A stretch of DNA of 64,000 nt from Puccinellia tenuiflora. Its lineage: Eukaryota > Streptophyta > Magnoliopsida > Poales > Poaceae. The stretch spans positions 362,047 through 426,046 of the forward strand of contig QRDG01000609.1 in the NCBI GenBank assembly GCA_012064385.1, written 5' to 3'. Under the pieces are notes generated by a model, which was not told the origin of the DNA, made no database searches, and saw only the letters and a program-made list of their open reading frames with translations. Of the stretch, positions 1-12,186 are shown piece by piece. The translations under genes and the position numbers were made by a program. How positions within the stretch are numbered: the stretch's first letter is position 1; every line of letters begins with the position of its first letter.

Positions 1-13
1 TTTTCAAGTTAAC

Positions 14-660
14 CTGACAAATCCATGGATGAAGAAGATAGTGCATCTCTCTCTGCCCGTTTTCTACAATGGCCAGAGCTTCCACTCTGGTATCCACCTG
101 ATCCTCCACGTCCTGACGACTGAGTTTTACTATCCCCGGAGCTGATTGACATGTCAGTAGAATGTGTGCTTGGTTCTTCATCACTATCCGTGCTCTCTAT
201 GCGAGGACAGGACACCACTTTCTCGCATCCACAGGAATCAAAGACCACAACCTTGAAGAGAGACCTTCCACGGTGTTGGAACATCAACAGGTCGTTCTCT
301 ACTATATGATTGGCATCGACAAATGCCTCCCATCCAGATCTGAGTACTGTTTTGTTCCTACGCTCAGCAATTCCAACATCATATACATTACCATTGGGGG
401 CATCTAGTTTGATGGTTCTTGACAGCTTCCATGCAAAATAGCTTACAAAGCTCTCTGGTATGACCTGCACAAATGTTAGCTTGTTAGAAATGTTAGTGTT
501 AGTTTTTAACAGGTCTTACTGCTACCGATTCGACGACCAGGCAAACCATTGTGCTTACCATGCTATGCCTGAAATTTCTGTTCATCTGCGTGACGAAACA
601 CTTGACCTTTCGATGCAGATGGGTCCAGTATCTCTTGCAGCACTCACAAGACTTGCTCAT
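14..660 (-). CDS. B3-domain (REM-type) protein, 5' part; continues off the left edge
   Basis: This is the first part of a plant B3 DNA-binding protein, a family of nuclear transcription regulators. Exon 1 is 559-660 (34 codons, ATG at 660-658) and encodes a Cys-rich leader with C-x2-C and a KRYW segment. Its donor is GT after a final Met codon. Exon 2 is 14-464 (phase 1 at its end) and opens directly with the B3 fold: VIPESFVSYFAWKL, TIKLDAPNGNVYDVGI, a GWEAFVDAN segment and ENDLLMFQHRG. A Ser/Gly-rich linker follows, rich in SSGD and SGSSGH. Exon 1 has exactly the length of exon 1 in the paralogue at 16586-16687, and the splice sites match. The rest of the gene, probably more B3 domains, lies left of the window. 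I see no stop or frameshift in the visible part. The leader plus B3 layout resembles the rice Os03g06xxxxx B3 cluster from memory; that comparison was not run. Confidence 0.85.
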
Positions 661-1240
661 CTTGCAGCCTATTAATGTTCAGTAAGGAGAAAAACATAGA
701 GCATGAAAGATGGCAGAGAAACAAAAACTTATCATCCACTACACCAATCTTGACAGAAGAGATTACGCTGCAACTACTCATCAAGTTACCTTGCAGCAGA
801 AACAAGAGAAGCAGAAACCGACCTGTAGCTTCTTCCTGTAATCTAGAAGTTTCCTTTGTTCTAATTAAGCAGCAGCAGATCTTCTTGACCCAGCAAAAGA
901 ACTGAAACAAAAGAAGCAAAAAGCGCATGTAGGGAAGACGTACTCAAACGGCAAATTAAGACTGCAGCAATGCCGGCCGGAAGAGAATTAATGCTCACAA
1001 CCCTGAAGAGCTTCGTGGAGCCCAAATCCTGCAATCACCATGTCCCGGAACCGGAAGAACCAGAATTTGAAGACGCAGGGCAGGGGAGAGGGAGACTGGG
1101 AGAGAGAGCTTTTCTTTGGTCCCCGTGAAGTCCAAGGGTGAAGAAAACCAACTGCCGAATGGATGTGCCTGCTGCAGTACGTGCTGCACGCGTGTAGGGG
1201 ATGTCCTCTCATTCTTGTCTCTGCAGCTCAGATGGGACTA
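661..1240 (-). promoter_or_regulatory. Probable 5' UTR and promoter of the left B3 gene
   Basis: This stretch lies upstream (higher coordinates) of the ATG at 660. Around 1029-1060 it matches the segment 16888-16920 upstream of the other B3 gene (both contain CTGCAATCACC followed by TGTCCC or TGCCCT), which suggests a shared 5' UTR exon. No convincing TATA box was found. The assignment rests on paralogue similarity only. Confidence 0.35.
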
Positions 1241-4200
1241 TACGCCCCTAGGCGCGGCACTGTAGCACTATAACGTCTAGTCGTCCTGTCCTAGACTCGT
1301 AGGCCTGTTTTGGAGATACGGGAGATTTGGTGAAAACATTGGCAGAAGAGAAAGTTGACCCGGCGGAAGAGAGGTAGGGTGTTGTTTTTTGTTTTTTAAA
1401 CAAGCCAAGATGATACAATAACACGACACCGCACCAGGCCTTGAGGCTGCGCACCACACAAGCCGACGACGACCGGTCAAAGTTGCACCCTATACATTGA
1501 CACATACAGTGGCGGAGCCAGCTGAATTTGAGAGCCCTGGCAAAGTCTACTTACAATACTTCCGGTCGGAATTTACTTAGCTAAACCTCACTGCTAATTC
1601 ATGTAGTAATACTAAGCTTTAATAGAGATGCTCCGGCCGAGCCCGGGCAGCTGACCCGGGTCATCGAGAGCTGTCTCCACAACTGCACACATAAAAAGAT
1701 GATATTTCATAACTGCCTCTACGATTTTCAAGTCAGCCCTAGGGTCACACACTTGACTGGTCGACGACAAAACAGTAAGGCGACGTCATCAAAAGGAAAA
1801 AACATAACCTACGAGGGTGGTAAAGGGACTCCTCCACGATGCCTCCAAGAAAGGAAGAGTCGTCCAGGAACGTCACCACTGCCGATATCGAGCTAGGTCG
1901 GTTCAGGGTTTTAGGCAGGATCTCACCAAGCCCGAAGTCTTTTATGCAAGTCTATCAAAGTTGTTGAAGATTGTCTTGTTGTTGCTGCCACCAACCAACA
2001 CCGTTCATGGTTCCCACCAACCCATGGCAACAACCAAGACGAGGCCCTAGAAGGCATGCAATGTATTGGCGCCGTCGTCATCTGATCCCTCTGGGATTTC
2101 CTCGTAGGTGCCCCGGGCGGAGGAGCGGGTACACCACCTCAACGACCCTTCGTCCAGAAGGATGCGACGCCCAAGGGCATTGCCGTTGTTTTCCCCGGGC
2201 AATTACCAGGGCTAGGTGTTCTCCCAGCATTGTGTTGCGAACCAACCGCCCAACCCTCAAAGACCAGGCATACCACCACCATTGCCTGGCGCATAGATCG
2301 CCTACCCCCCACACACACACACGATAATTTGCACCATCATCACAAGAATAATTAGGCATCGGGGCACATATCTTGCATGCGTATCCACCTCGTAGCCACC
2401 ACGCCGCCCCAGCTTCCGGGAGCCAAACCACAACCCGACGAGAACCTTCCATGAATTTTCTGTCGACTCCCGCCGTGAGAGCACGACGTCTACCATCGAC
2501 ATCAGATTTGAGTAGCCGAGCCTAAAACCCCGTGCACCACCATGCCTAGGCTCTCCTCCCGCGCCGACTAGGACGACATCCGCTAGATCATCAACATTAG
2601 CTGCAAGATCGCGGGCAGACGAGCACACCAGGCGTGAACATCTATCCGGGTCGGGATGGCCACACTCGTTTCCACTGTCACCATCATGTCCGCATGATGC
2701 GTAGAGACTCGTCGCATCAGGGTTGCATCGCCGCCACCACCGGCAAGAGGCCATCATCCCCATAGGGAATGGGGTTTGTCGCCACCACAGACAGCGATGA
2801 AGGGGGGAGGATGAGGGAAGGCGATCGTCTTCTTGAAAAATAGAAAATAGATGCCAACCACACATGAATTGCAAGATGATTTTGTTAAGAAATCTATTTC
2901 TAACCGTTTCAAATTTCCTTCCAAATTTCACAATAAATATAATTAAAAAATGGGTTTTGACACAAATTTGTACAAAATCTAGCTGCAATTCTAACAAACA
3001 ATTTTGACACGGAAAAATTAAAGTAGTTATTTTCGCCAGTAGGTTTATTTGATGATTTGTCTGGGCTTAATCTCAAATGAAACTTAAACTCCTAGCTACG
3101 AAAGCTCATGTCAAAAAAATTGACCACATTTGCAAACACCATAAGAAATTCAAAAACAATTAGAAAATGTAAAACCTTCGCGTTGTCGCATTATATGTGA
3201 CCTACTTATCGGGAAAAAACTTGGAATACAAAAAATTTCTTAAAGAATATCAGAAATGAGCTACCATGCACATGACTTTTAAAGACAAACGACCAAAGTC
3301 ATGATCATACCCATGGAATAGTTTGTTACAATTTGTCAAAATTGTGCGTGTGTGTTCATCTTGGAATGAAAAACAATGTTGCCAAAGTGAGATTCCAACA
3401 TGTTTGTAAAAATAATTCATTTTCCATTTTCTAAGTGCTGAAAAGAGGCGTTTTTTGTGAAGTGACCACCAGGAATATTGTGCCAAATGGCATCACTCCA
3501 TTTTTCACTCAAAAGTATACCACATTTTATGGATGATCACCAACTTGTATGCATTTCCAAGCTTTCTAGCTATGTTATGTCGTTTCAACAGCTTTAATTT
3601 GTAGAGATTTAGTAGGAAGTGGGTCACATTTGAAGTACCATAATTCATAGTTTACTCATTATTTTATTTGAAAATCACTTTTAGGTATAAAAGTAGTCAT
3701 TTCATCAGAGATCTACCAAGTTTTCCGAACAATAGCTATTTTCGGCCATTTCAACGGTTTTGTACTGATTAGTATGAAGTGTGTCAAATTTGAGTTGTTC
3801 GTGTGTTCTATGCATGTTAACATAGTTCTAGTCCATCCTTTTGTTCTAGAGTCCCTGACATGTGTTCTCACCTGATACGTTTTATGCCTATAACTGCACT
3901 ATCTTCCGGAACTGGCACAAGGCCTACCATGCATCCTGACTGATGGTGTTTAGTTTTTTGGTTGTTTTTGTAGTCGCTGAATGTGCGTACCGCACATGTT
4001 GATGTCACCGCCACATCACGAGCTGGTCGCTGCTGCTCGTGTGGTGGGTGTGCCTCCATCAGGGCACGAATGGTGTTTAGTTATGTCTGTTATATTTTGA
4101 ATTGAACATGGGGTTTGTTGTATTATTAGATTACCATATCAGATCCTTCACATATGAGCAAGTTTTGTTGAAGCTATACCCGCAAAAGAAGCTACGTTGG

Positions 4201-5225
4201 AATAGAACTAGGGTTGTTACTTTTATGTATTTTAATCCTTCTGTAATAGTGTTGGTCTGAAGTTTGTTGAACAAAAAGATTTGACCAGTCTTTTTTTTTT
4301 GCCATAATTCATATCATGTTAGACATTATATAAGCTGGAACATAAAGTGATGTTTATAATTTGGTTATCCTTTCATACTGAGTTAAATACAATGTCATCG
4401 CCACCAGGACCCAGCTTTGGCGGGCCAACGTGGACGGACGAAGCCCCCACCGCCAAGTATTGTCCTGTCTGCCGCGATATTTGATGATTTGCCACACTTT
4501 TTCACTGATATTTGATTATTTGTCATTTCAAATCCCCACTTCGGCCACCACTCCGTATAGGCGGGGTTGGCAATCTGGCGCGCCACATCACTGGTTTCCT
4601 CGGTGATCAGCTTCGGCCTTTGGCGGCGCAGCCCTGGTACCATCAAGGGACCCGAAGAGGTTGCCTGACCATGATATGGCCGGCGAATGCCGACAGTGGG
4701 AACGGATCGTGCCGGTGCTGTCAGATTCAGATGGCGAGAACGTTGGTGGTTATCGGGGAAGGGAGGGAGGGCCAGAGGAGATGCGATTGAGACTCTGATA
4801 CAAGTCAAAGAGTGTATTTGTCGTGCATTAACCTTTGGGGTTTCTTCTCTATTTGTATTGACAACAAGTCGTACATTAAGTTTACCCAAGATCGTATCTG
4901 ATCTGATTCGTAGTATCAGTTAGAATCACCTATACAAGGTAATTGTTGGATCTCATGCGATATGATAGTATGGCCTAACTCCTAATAGATCGTGGAGGCG
5001 GCTTCCCTGGAGTCTGGAGGCGAGTCCTAGCAATAGCATTGCCACCAAGAACAAGCAAGAAAACAAACTGCACCGATACAGAGGAGGTCAACATTTTCGG
5101 CGCCCATTTCAGTGAACGGCACCGAAATTTGGTAATACGACAATCCGTACCCATAGTTTGGTTTCAGATTACAAAACAAGCTAAAGTACCGACAAAGTAG
5201 CAGCGGACAGAGCAATCATTCTCTT
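1241..5225. other. Intergenic, repeat-derived sequence without a supported gene
   Basis: About 4 kb between B3 genes. At 1508 the sequence CAGTGGCGGAGCCAG looks like the end of a hAT-type MITE. From about 1810 to 2850 it is GC-rich with low-complexity GCC/CCA runs and a short CA repeat near 2313, and reading frames there are open only by composition. From 2850 to 4390 it is AT-rich. From 4395 to 4960 it is mixed, with a short GC-rich block. I found no conserved domain, tRNA or clear LTR. It is probably made of old transposon pieces. Confidence 0.4.
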
Positions 5226-8200
5226 CTACTGAGATCTAGCACTGCTTGCTGGAATGATATGGACCTTCATGGTAAGCTTACTCCCGTTCTTCTTCCGTTC
5301 AAACAGACAGATATCGCCGATTCGCAGATGGTTGTCGCGTGCAAATTTTGACCAGCCTCCACTGAGGAACCACCTTTTAGAGCAACTCCAGCCGCCCCCC
5401 CAGGACGCCTCCCCAGGGCACTTTTTTGGCCTTTTTTGACGCCGGATAGAAAAAATGCTCCCAGTCGCGCCCCCAGGACGTCGTTTTTCGCCGGATATAA
5501 ACAAAAGATTCCCCCGGCGTCCCAAGCCGAACCCAGCGCGCTGGGTTCGGCCTGGGGGCGCCGGCGATGCTTTGCATGCAAAATCAGGTCCACTGTCATT
5601 CACTCCCGACACTCTCTCTCCTCGTTTTTCTCCTCCTCTCTCTCCTCTCTCCTCTATCTCCTTTCTTTTCTTCCGCACCGGAGGAAATCAGCCTAGTGGC
5701 CGCCGCTTCTGCTCCTCCCCTGCGGCCTTCTCGCGGCCGACGAGGCCAGCACCTCCCCAAGGAACCCCTTCTCGTTCTCCTCGTCGAACTCCACCTGCAC
5801 GGCCTGATGTCGAGCAGCTGCGCCTCCAGCACGTCGAGGAGCTTGCGGAAGGCGTCGAGGGCGCCCACGGCCTTGTACTTCCTGAAGTACTCCTGCGCGA
5901 GCGGGATCACCACGAGCCAGACGTTCACCACCCCGGCCACGAAGAAGGGGTTCCGGTTGTTGAAGTCGTCGATGGCCACCACGATGGACTCGAGGCTCAC
6001 CTTCCCGCCGCCGTCGGCCTCCGCCGCGAGGGCGGGGAGCGGCGTCCAGGAGGAGGCGGCAGCCGCGGGGAGGAGATTTGGGAGGTGGGAGCTGGAGATT
6101 TGGAGGAGGGAGCAGTGTTCTTGGAGGCGGAGGAGAGCCATTCAAGCGAGACGCTTGAGCTCTGCTGCACGAGGATAGAGGAAGAACTCTCCACTCCCCG
6201 GGCGCCACCGCCTGCTACCTTCCCACCGTGTCCGCCGTCTTCCGGGTCGTCCCCGCCGTGCTCGTCCCCGTCCCCCATCTCCGCAAGTCTCCTCCGCTCG
6301 CCACGCGTCCTCTGCAAGTTGTGTGGTGGGGGGGCGGCTGGGAAACACCTCCCCCCCAGAGCACCGGTGCCCCCCCAAGCCCCCCCCAAGCACGCCGGCA
6401 AATCGCCCTGGGGGGCACCAACGGCTGGAGTTGCTCTTACCATTGTTATGTGTCACCATCTTGGTTTCCCATATCTTGCCCATGCAACGGAGCACCACCG
6501 TTTGCCTTCTGTGAGGAAGATATTTAGCAGCATAACGCGAACCTAGTACCTGGTATTTTGCAGGCACAAGAATATTATAGTGACATGTCGAATAATTCAA
6601 CCATAGAAATATGTAGACTGAAATCCTTAGATTTTGAATCTGGAGAAGACAAGATCTACATTTTTTCGAGAATTTTATTTTGCAGAGAGATCAGTGTATA
6701 GGTACACTAAGTATAAGGTTGCACTATAGTTCGATCTGTGGTTGCGGCCTGGTGGGTGCCAGGGCTAATGCCTGAAGTTCCATTTAAACACTTCAAGTTT
6801 TTGTTTTGTTTGTTGTCTAATAAGTGCCAAAACTGAATGGGGGTGAAGACTTTGTTTGCCTGGGTATCAGCTTTTAGTGAAAGTGGGAACCAAGGTGTTT
6901 GCCCCGTGGCAGTGATCAAAAAATAATATGTTTCACAAATTTGTATTAAGAACTCTACATATTTGTAGGTTTAAATGCGTGGGCTCCATAAAATTTCCAT
7001 TTCAAGCAAATATGACATTTCAACTTTGTAACTGCAAAATAGAAGTCAAGCTACAACAAGTTTCTTTGCAAGCACGGTTCAAAACATAAAAGCTAAAGAT
7101 AAAAAAGTAAGTGCAGCTTACTAGCATGTGGTGCCTAATAGCACCAATGTTGCTCTTTTTCATGATTGATACATAAATGGGAATTTCAGATTGGATCGCT
7201 TGCACTTTCGCTTCGACAATCTTCTTCTCAGATGGAGATAGACTGCTCTTGGATGGTAGAATGTAAGGAGGCTCCGAAAGACCATCAGAGTTCTCAGTCT
7301 CTAGAGATTCATTAGAAACTTCATGCTTGTTGCTTTCCGAGGAAATATTTTGTTCTGCAGATAACTGTCGATCATAAGTAGGAAATAATCTATAATGTAT
7401 GAAACGTTGAGTCTAGCTATGCTTTTCTAAGGTACCTTCAGAAAATTCTTCCTGAATATTTTCCTTAACATGGCTTGAGCCAGCCACTTGAAGACCACCA
7501 ACCCCAGCCATCGAACGAGTTGTTTCTCGGCGAATTAGATAGACTGTAAACTTGGACTTTCTCCCACCCTTCGCTGCTACAAAGATGCAGATGTCTCCCA
7601 CCTGCACACTGTTGTCACAGACAAAGTCTAACCAATGCCCTGTAAGCATGTACTCACTTCTATCTTCTTTCATGTAGAATCTGGGATGCCATTTCTTGAT
7701 CTTGTTCGGTCTCTGAAGAGTGACAGATGCACTTCTATGTGTAAAGTGTGCAATAGCATGTTCCTCGGAGATGAACTGATTACAGAAGGGGAAAGATGTT
7801 ATGCTAATAACAGATAAAGAAGAATATAGATCTACTTAAAGCACGACCTTGATGATGAACCAGAGAAGAATCATAAATTTACCAGTAGAGGACTAGGTAG
7901 TTGAACATCACGCTGAATCATGACAGCAACGAACACAGCAGTTTCTGGTTGAATTCTCTGGATAACTGCAATCACTTTCTCATATTGTACTACAGATAGG
8001 CAACTCCGAAGTGATACCCCATAGCCAGGTCCTTCGGGTGTCCGATGATCCTCTGAGTCAACAGAATCGTATTCTGAAGGACTTTCATCTCCTGTACAAC
8101 ACATATATGTAAAACTATATCAGTAATAAAGTCAACATATATATGTGCCTGTAATCTAACAATATAACCTGATTCTATCTAAAAAAAGCAATATGACCTG

Positions 8201-9682
8201 ATTCCTCAAATGAAATGGGTTTTGCTGCCATCTTTCCAGTATTACGACGACCCCTTGAGCTACCCTTCTGACAGCTAGCATATATTTTTCTTCCTGATGG
8301 TTGTTTGGTATCATCATCAGAGCCTTTTGGTGTAATACCATGTTTTGTGCCAACAGAATTTCTTCCAACAGGGAAATGATCAGTGCTTGCTAAGCGAAAG
8401 AGATGGACTGTCACCGTGAATATTTTTGCATCAACCTTTGTCATTGGTTGAAAGATGCACATATCTCCCACACAAACACGATTGTCATCAACAAATTTCC
8501 CCAAATAGAGGTTATTACCACTTCCATCAGGTCTGATGCGAAAATCGCATGACCAATCCTTGCTTTTCCCAGGCAGCTTCAGTGTGATAGTTTGAGTTTT
8601 GCATGGAAAGTGCTTGATTGCATAATCCTTAAGTATTGCCTAATGAAAAAAAAAAAGAGAACTGCAGGATGTGAATTAACACGTAGTATGTAAAAAGCAT
8701 TGCGTATCGAGATTAACAAACGCTACATTACTCGATGCACCTGATTTGAACTGTCAAGGCAAAGACTGTTAATCAGCAACGCATATCAGTTCGATACAAA
8801 AGTATATTTGAGGTGGTTGTGAACATTACCACAAGACTGCCCGTCCTAAACTTCTTCAAAGATTATGCTAAACAGTATTAAAAGTCAAAAGGCAGCTGCA
8901 AGTAATCCAAACAAACTACCAACAAACTAACATAATTAATCAAATATTTATCTGATGTGCATATTGGCTACATTTCATTTCTACGTATTAAATGATACAT
9001 GAATATACCAATCAAATAAGTTTTAACATGGTGTACTTTTGCTACAAGCCTTTTCCAGTTATGTTTGCCGAATTAGCTACTATTACAAAAATTCATGAGA
9101 AATAAACACAACAACATGCAAATATAGCCACGCAAATGCACGGGTCACCTGGCTAGTTAAAAAGTCAAAAAGAAGCTGCAATCAATCCAAGCGAACTAAG
9201 TTAACATACCAGATCAGGGTATTGTTTCACATTGGTCTTCTTCATTATTACCACGAGCACAGGGATCTTAGGTTGAATTTTCTGGACAAGTGCATCTATT
9301 TTCTCCACCTGTGCTTCTGTAAGATTATATTTGCTTTGAAAAACATAATCATCCGGTTCCACAGACTCATCTTCAGATGAATTGTCTGCTGATGTAAAAG
9401 AGTTGCAGATGTAAGAGAACATGCAGTGGAAGAGTTACTAAAATTTTGACAAAGAGGTACAGGTGAGTCGGTACTCGGTATGTGCTAACCTGACAACTCC
9501 TCCGACGGAGAAGATATTGGAGCGGTCTCTACCTGCTTTCCAGGACGGCTTGAGCGAACTCTTCGGCATTCATCTGATCCTTCACTTTCTGACGACTCGG
9601 TAGGATAATCACCTGAACTGCTTGAACTTTTCATCTGCCTGGCGAGCTTCTTCCTCTTGCAGGGCTCGTACGGACTGCTCAT
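5226..9682 (-). CDS. B3-domain protein with three B3 domains; last exon split by a transposon
   Basis: Exons inferred from splice sites and paralogy: 9490-9682, 9210-9385 (or 9388), 8198-8639, 7883-8091, 7436-7775, 7122-7354, then 6437-6549 joined to 5226-5376. Without the inserted element and one TTA copy the chain is 1857 nt, 619 codons ending in TAG at 5228-5226. The B3 domains are in the exons starting at 8639 (AILKDYAIKHFP), 7775 (FISEEHAIAHF) and 6549 (YAAKYLPHRRQTVVL ... DNHLRIGDICLFE). Linkers are acidic and Ser-rich, and each is followed by a helix-like segment of the VQKIQPKIPVLVVIMKK type. Unlike its neighbours it lacks the Cys-rich leader and first B3 exon; it begins MSSPYEPCKRKKLARQM. 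With the transposon left in the mRNA, translation runs about 98 codons into it and stops at 6142, losing the second half of the last B3 domain. The gene may still make a shortened protein. Confidence 0.75.
5380..6436. mobile_element. PIF/Harbinger-type non-autonomous element inside a B3 exon
   Basis: The 1057-bp element has perfect terminal inverted repeats GAGCAACTCCAGCCG and CGGCTGGAGTTGCTC, flanked by the 3-bp target duplication TTA at 5377-5379 and 6437-6439. Removing it with one TTA restores the B3 reading frame (GKRWFLSGGW). TTA duplications and a GAGC-type end are characteristic of PIF/Harbinger elements. It encodes no transposase. The interior is GC-rich and carries coding-like sequence of host origin (see the captured fragment), so it is a Pack-type element. 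Confidence 0.88.
5690..6141 (-). pseudogene. Captured fragment of a chloroplast rhodanese-like (STR4A-type) gene
   Basis: On the minus strand inside the Harbinger element, codons from about 6060 down to 5810 read KVSLESIVVAIDDFNNRN, then a hydrophobic segment PFFVAGVVNVWLVVIPLA, then EYFRKYKAVGALDAFRKLL and AQLLDIR. The frame then shifts, and VQVEFDEENEKGFLGEVL follows. A membrane anchor followed by the start of a rhodanese domain ending in LLDIR is the layout of plant thylakoid rhodanese-like proteins 4/4A; this is a recollection of the family, not a search. An N-terminal Ala/Pro/Ser-rich part resembles a transit peptide. The expected stretch between LLDIR and VQV is missing and no intron is visible at the junction, so an exon may be skipped or deleted. 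The rhodanese catalytic region is absent, and the fragment cannot encode an active enzyme. Confidence 0.6.
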
Positions 9683-9696
9683 CTCGGACCCTTTCT

Positions 9697-10040
9697 GCAA
9701 AATGGAAGGCTTACGGAGATTTACAAAGCTAACAAGAAATACTGCATATTTATGATAGAGAATCTAAAGACCATCGAAGTACAAACATTTCTTTGTTTAG
9801 AAAGGACAGACAGAAACAGATGAAAACACTACAAGGCTGATGCTTCCAATTTTCCAAATGTAAACAGGAAGCAAACCAAAGGTAGATCGAAAGGATTCGT
9901 GAGCAGGTGTAGAAGCATGAAACAGAAATGACCACAGATCGCAAAAGAAAGAAAAGAGATAGACTTCTTGGGGGAGGAACCTTACTTCGCCGTGGTGGTG
10001 CAAGTAGCTGAAACGGTAGCAACAACCCAAGGAGTGGTTA
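9697..10040 (-). promoter_or_regulatory. Probable 5' UTR intron and leader exon of the middle B3 gene
   Basis: A branch/acceptor-like run ending TTTTGCAG lies just upstream of the first coding exon, at about 9697. A GTAAGG donor lies at about 9980-9985 after GGCGAA. This suggests a non-coding leader exon above about 9985 spliced to the coding exon that holds the ATG at 9682-9680. The evidence is splice-site appearance only. Confidence 0.3.
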
Positions 10041-11652
10041 TTTATGAAGGGGCCTGCCGCCCGAAGGTCTTTATGAAGCGTGAAGGCTTAACATTAATTC
10101 TTGCTCCTACCTGCCTTATGCTTACAGATTTATTTGATGGAGACAGGGCCGACCGTCTTGATTCATGTGCTTCACCAAGATATGCCCGGAGAAGCCCTGG
10201 AGAATATGTTCCCGATTTTTAAATTTCAATTTAAACGTATTTGAGATGACAAAAAAGTTTGGATAAAAACTTTGCACGTACATCTCGACATCTATGAGTT
10301 CACGAAGTTGTTTCACAAAAAACGATGTTTTTTTTGTGTCGTGCGTAAAAATACAAATTTTGGTGCTAATAAGTCTTTTAACGATAATTTTTTTGTCTTT
10401 TTGAACAACCCATAAAAATATCGGTTTTACGTGAAACTCGGCGTGCGCATATAAAATGTCGAGATGTTCACTCCAAATTTTTGTTCGTAAGGTTAAAAAA
10501 ATCAGAATTTTTTAACATTACAAAATATTTTTATGGGTGGAAAGTGTTATTTTATTATGATTCAAATTCATATAAAAACTTGTTTGTTCTGACGGAGCGA
10601 GCGAGACCTCGAGAGGCTAGCCGAAGCGACCAATATAAGTACATCTTGAATCTGTGTGGTCTACTCCACCATAAAAATCTAACCATTTGAGAAACACTCA
10701 GTTCACGAGATTGTATACTTACAAGAATACAAGTTTCCCTTTCCACTTGCAACATTGTATACTTGACACCATGCAGATTTAGATTAGAAATTATTTTGCG
10801 TCAAGATTTCACACGATTGTGGTATACATCATATGGAGACATTGTTAGAATTTCTTGAAACTTTCAAATATATTTTTTTTTCAAAAAAACAGATTCCCCA
10901 AAACACCGCACTCCGTCACGATGAGAAAAAAAGCCTTTGTGCTTCCTTCACTTTGAAAGGGTATCCTTGCTGGGGATGGACGGTAGCACATATATATTTG
11001 AATTTTGAGGTGTACCTTCAATTTTCCAATTCGTTTGTTATTGTTAATCGTCACATCTGAATTTACTAGTGCTTTGTACAAGCAATCCACCGAGAATTTG
11101 TCTTTCATGCGTAGATTCCATCAGAACTAATCGCTCCCTGCTGTTACATATTTTCATAGAACAATAAATATGTCGACAATAACAATTTGTTTCATAACAT
11201 AGACCATTGTCATGTTTATATATTTCTTTCTTAATGTGACCAAATACAGCATATCATGTCAATAACAACATCTCACTGAAATAAATCTAAATTTCTAACT
11301 TGCAAAACAAATATGCGCATGCAGCTGTGGAAGAGAACCAATCCCCACATGAGCCCTCTGGTGGTGGCAAGGGAGAAAAGTAGACGCATGTTACCCTTTC
11401 CAATGGAAAAAAACGGGCAAGAGCTCCCATCTGCAAGTCAACTAACTGCTCCACAGATTTAGTGCAACAAATACTACAAATGTCATAATACACACAAAGC
11501 TAACACCAAACATAGAAATTACTCGGAATTGTAGAAATTCAGAGTCACAGCTTTCTTGAAGATAAACCATACCATACTTTAGTGTTAAAGTACAAAACAT
11601 AGTTCCAGAAGTAACATAGGGACCATCATTCCCTTGCACTACAAAGTAGAAA
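10041..11652. other. AT-rich intergenic region between the two B3 genes
   Basis: No gene is supported. At about 10200-10570, AT-rich text with TTTTTTGTGTCGTGCGTAAAAATAC resembles a degenerate foldback MITE; a similar style recurs at 52110-52440. The rest shows no domain, RNA gene or clear repeat structure that I could define. Confidence 0.3.
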
Positions 11653-12186
11653 CTAACATTGACCCCTCAAAATGATATGGACCATCATCGTAAGCTTCTT
11701 CCGGTTAATCTTCAGCTCAAACAGACAGATATCTCCAACTCGCAAATGGTTGTCAATGACAAATTTGCGCCAACCTACATTAAGGACACGCCTCCTTCTA
11801 TTCCGAATACATAACTTGGTGTGCCATATCTTCCCTATACGCTGGAGCAAAATAGTTTGCTCTCCCTCTGGAAGATATACATCAGCATATTGTGCACCAA
11901 ATTCCTAGTATTTTACAGATATAAGCATGTCACAATTACAGGTTGAAAAATCATGTTGATAAAATAAAGTAACCCTACATTATAGTTATCTGACTTGGAA
12001 AATATGGCATTTCGTTTATCTAGTTGCAGAAGTATATTCAAGCAAAATAATTTGCTAATAGTAATTGTCAAAGAAAAATATTTTGCTAATAGTACGGTAA
12101 ACTAGAGATAATTGGTGGAAAAAGATCATTCCCACTTCAGCACAGGGAGGGTCAAGCATGAAAGAAATGGAACACATGATCTCTAC

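Noticed and set aside
5455..6546. 363-codon plus-strand open frame across the Harbinger element
   Set aside because: It spans element and exon sequence in GC-rich, Pro/Arg-rich text. The conserved signals lie on the minus strand.
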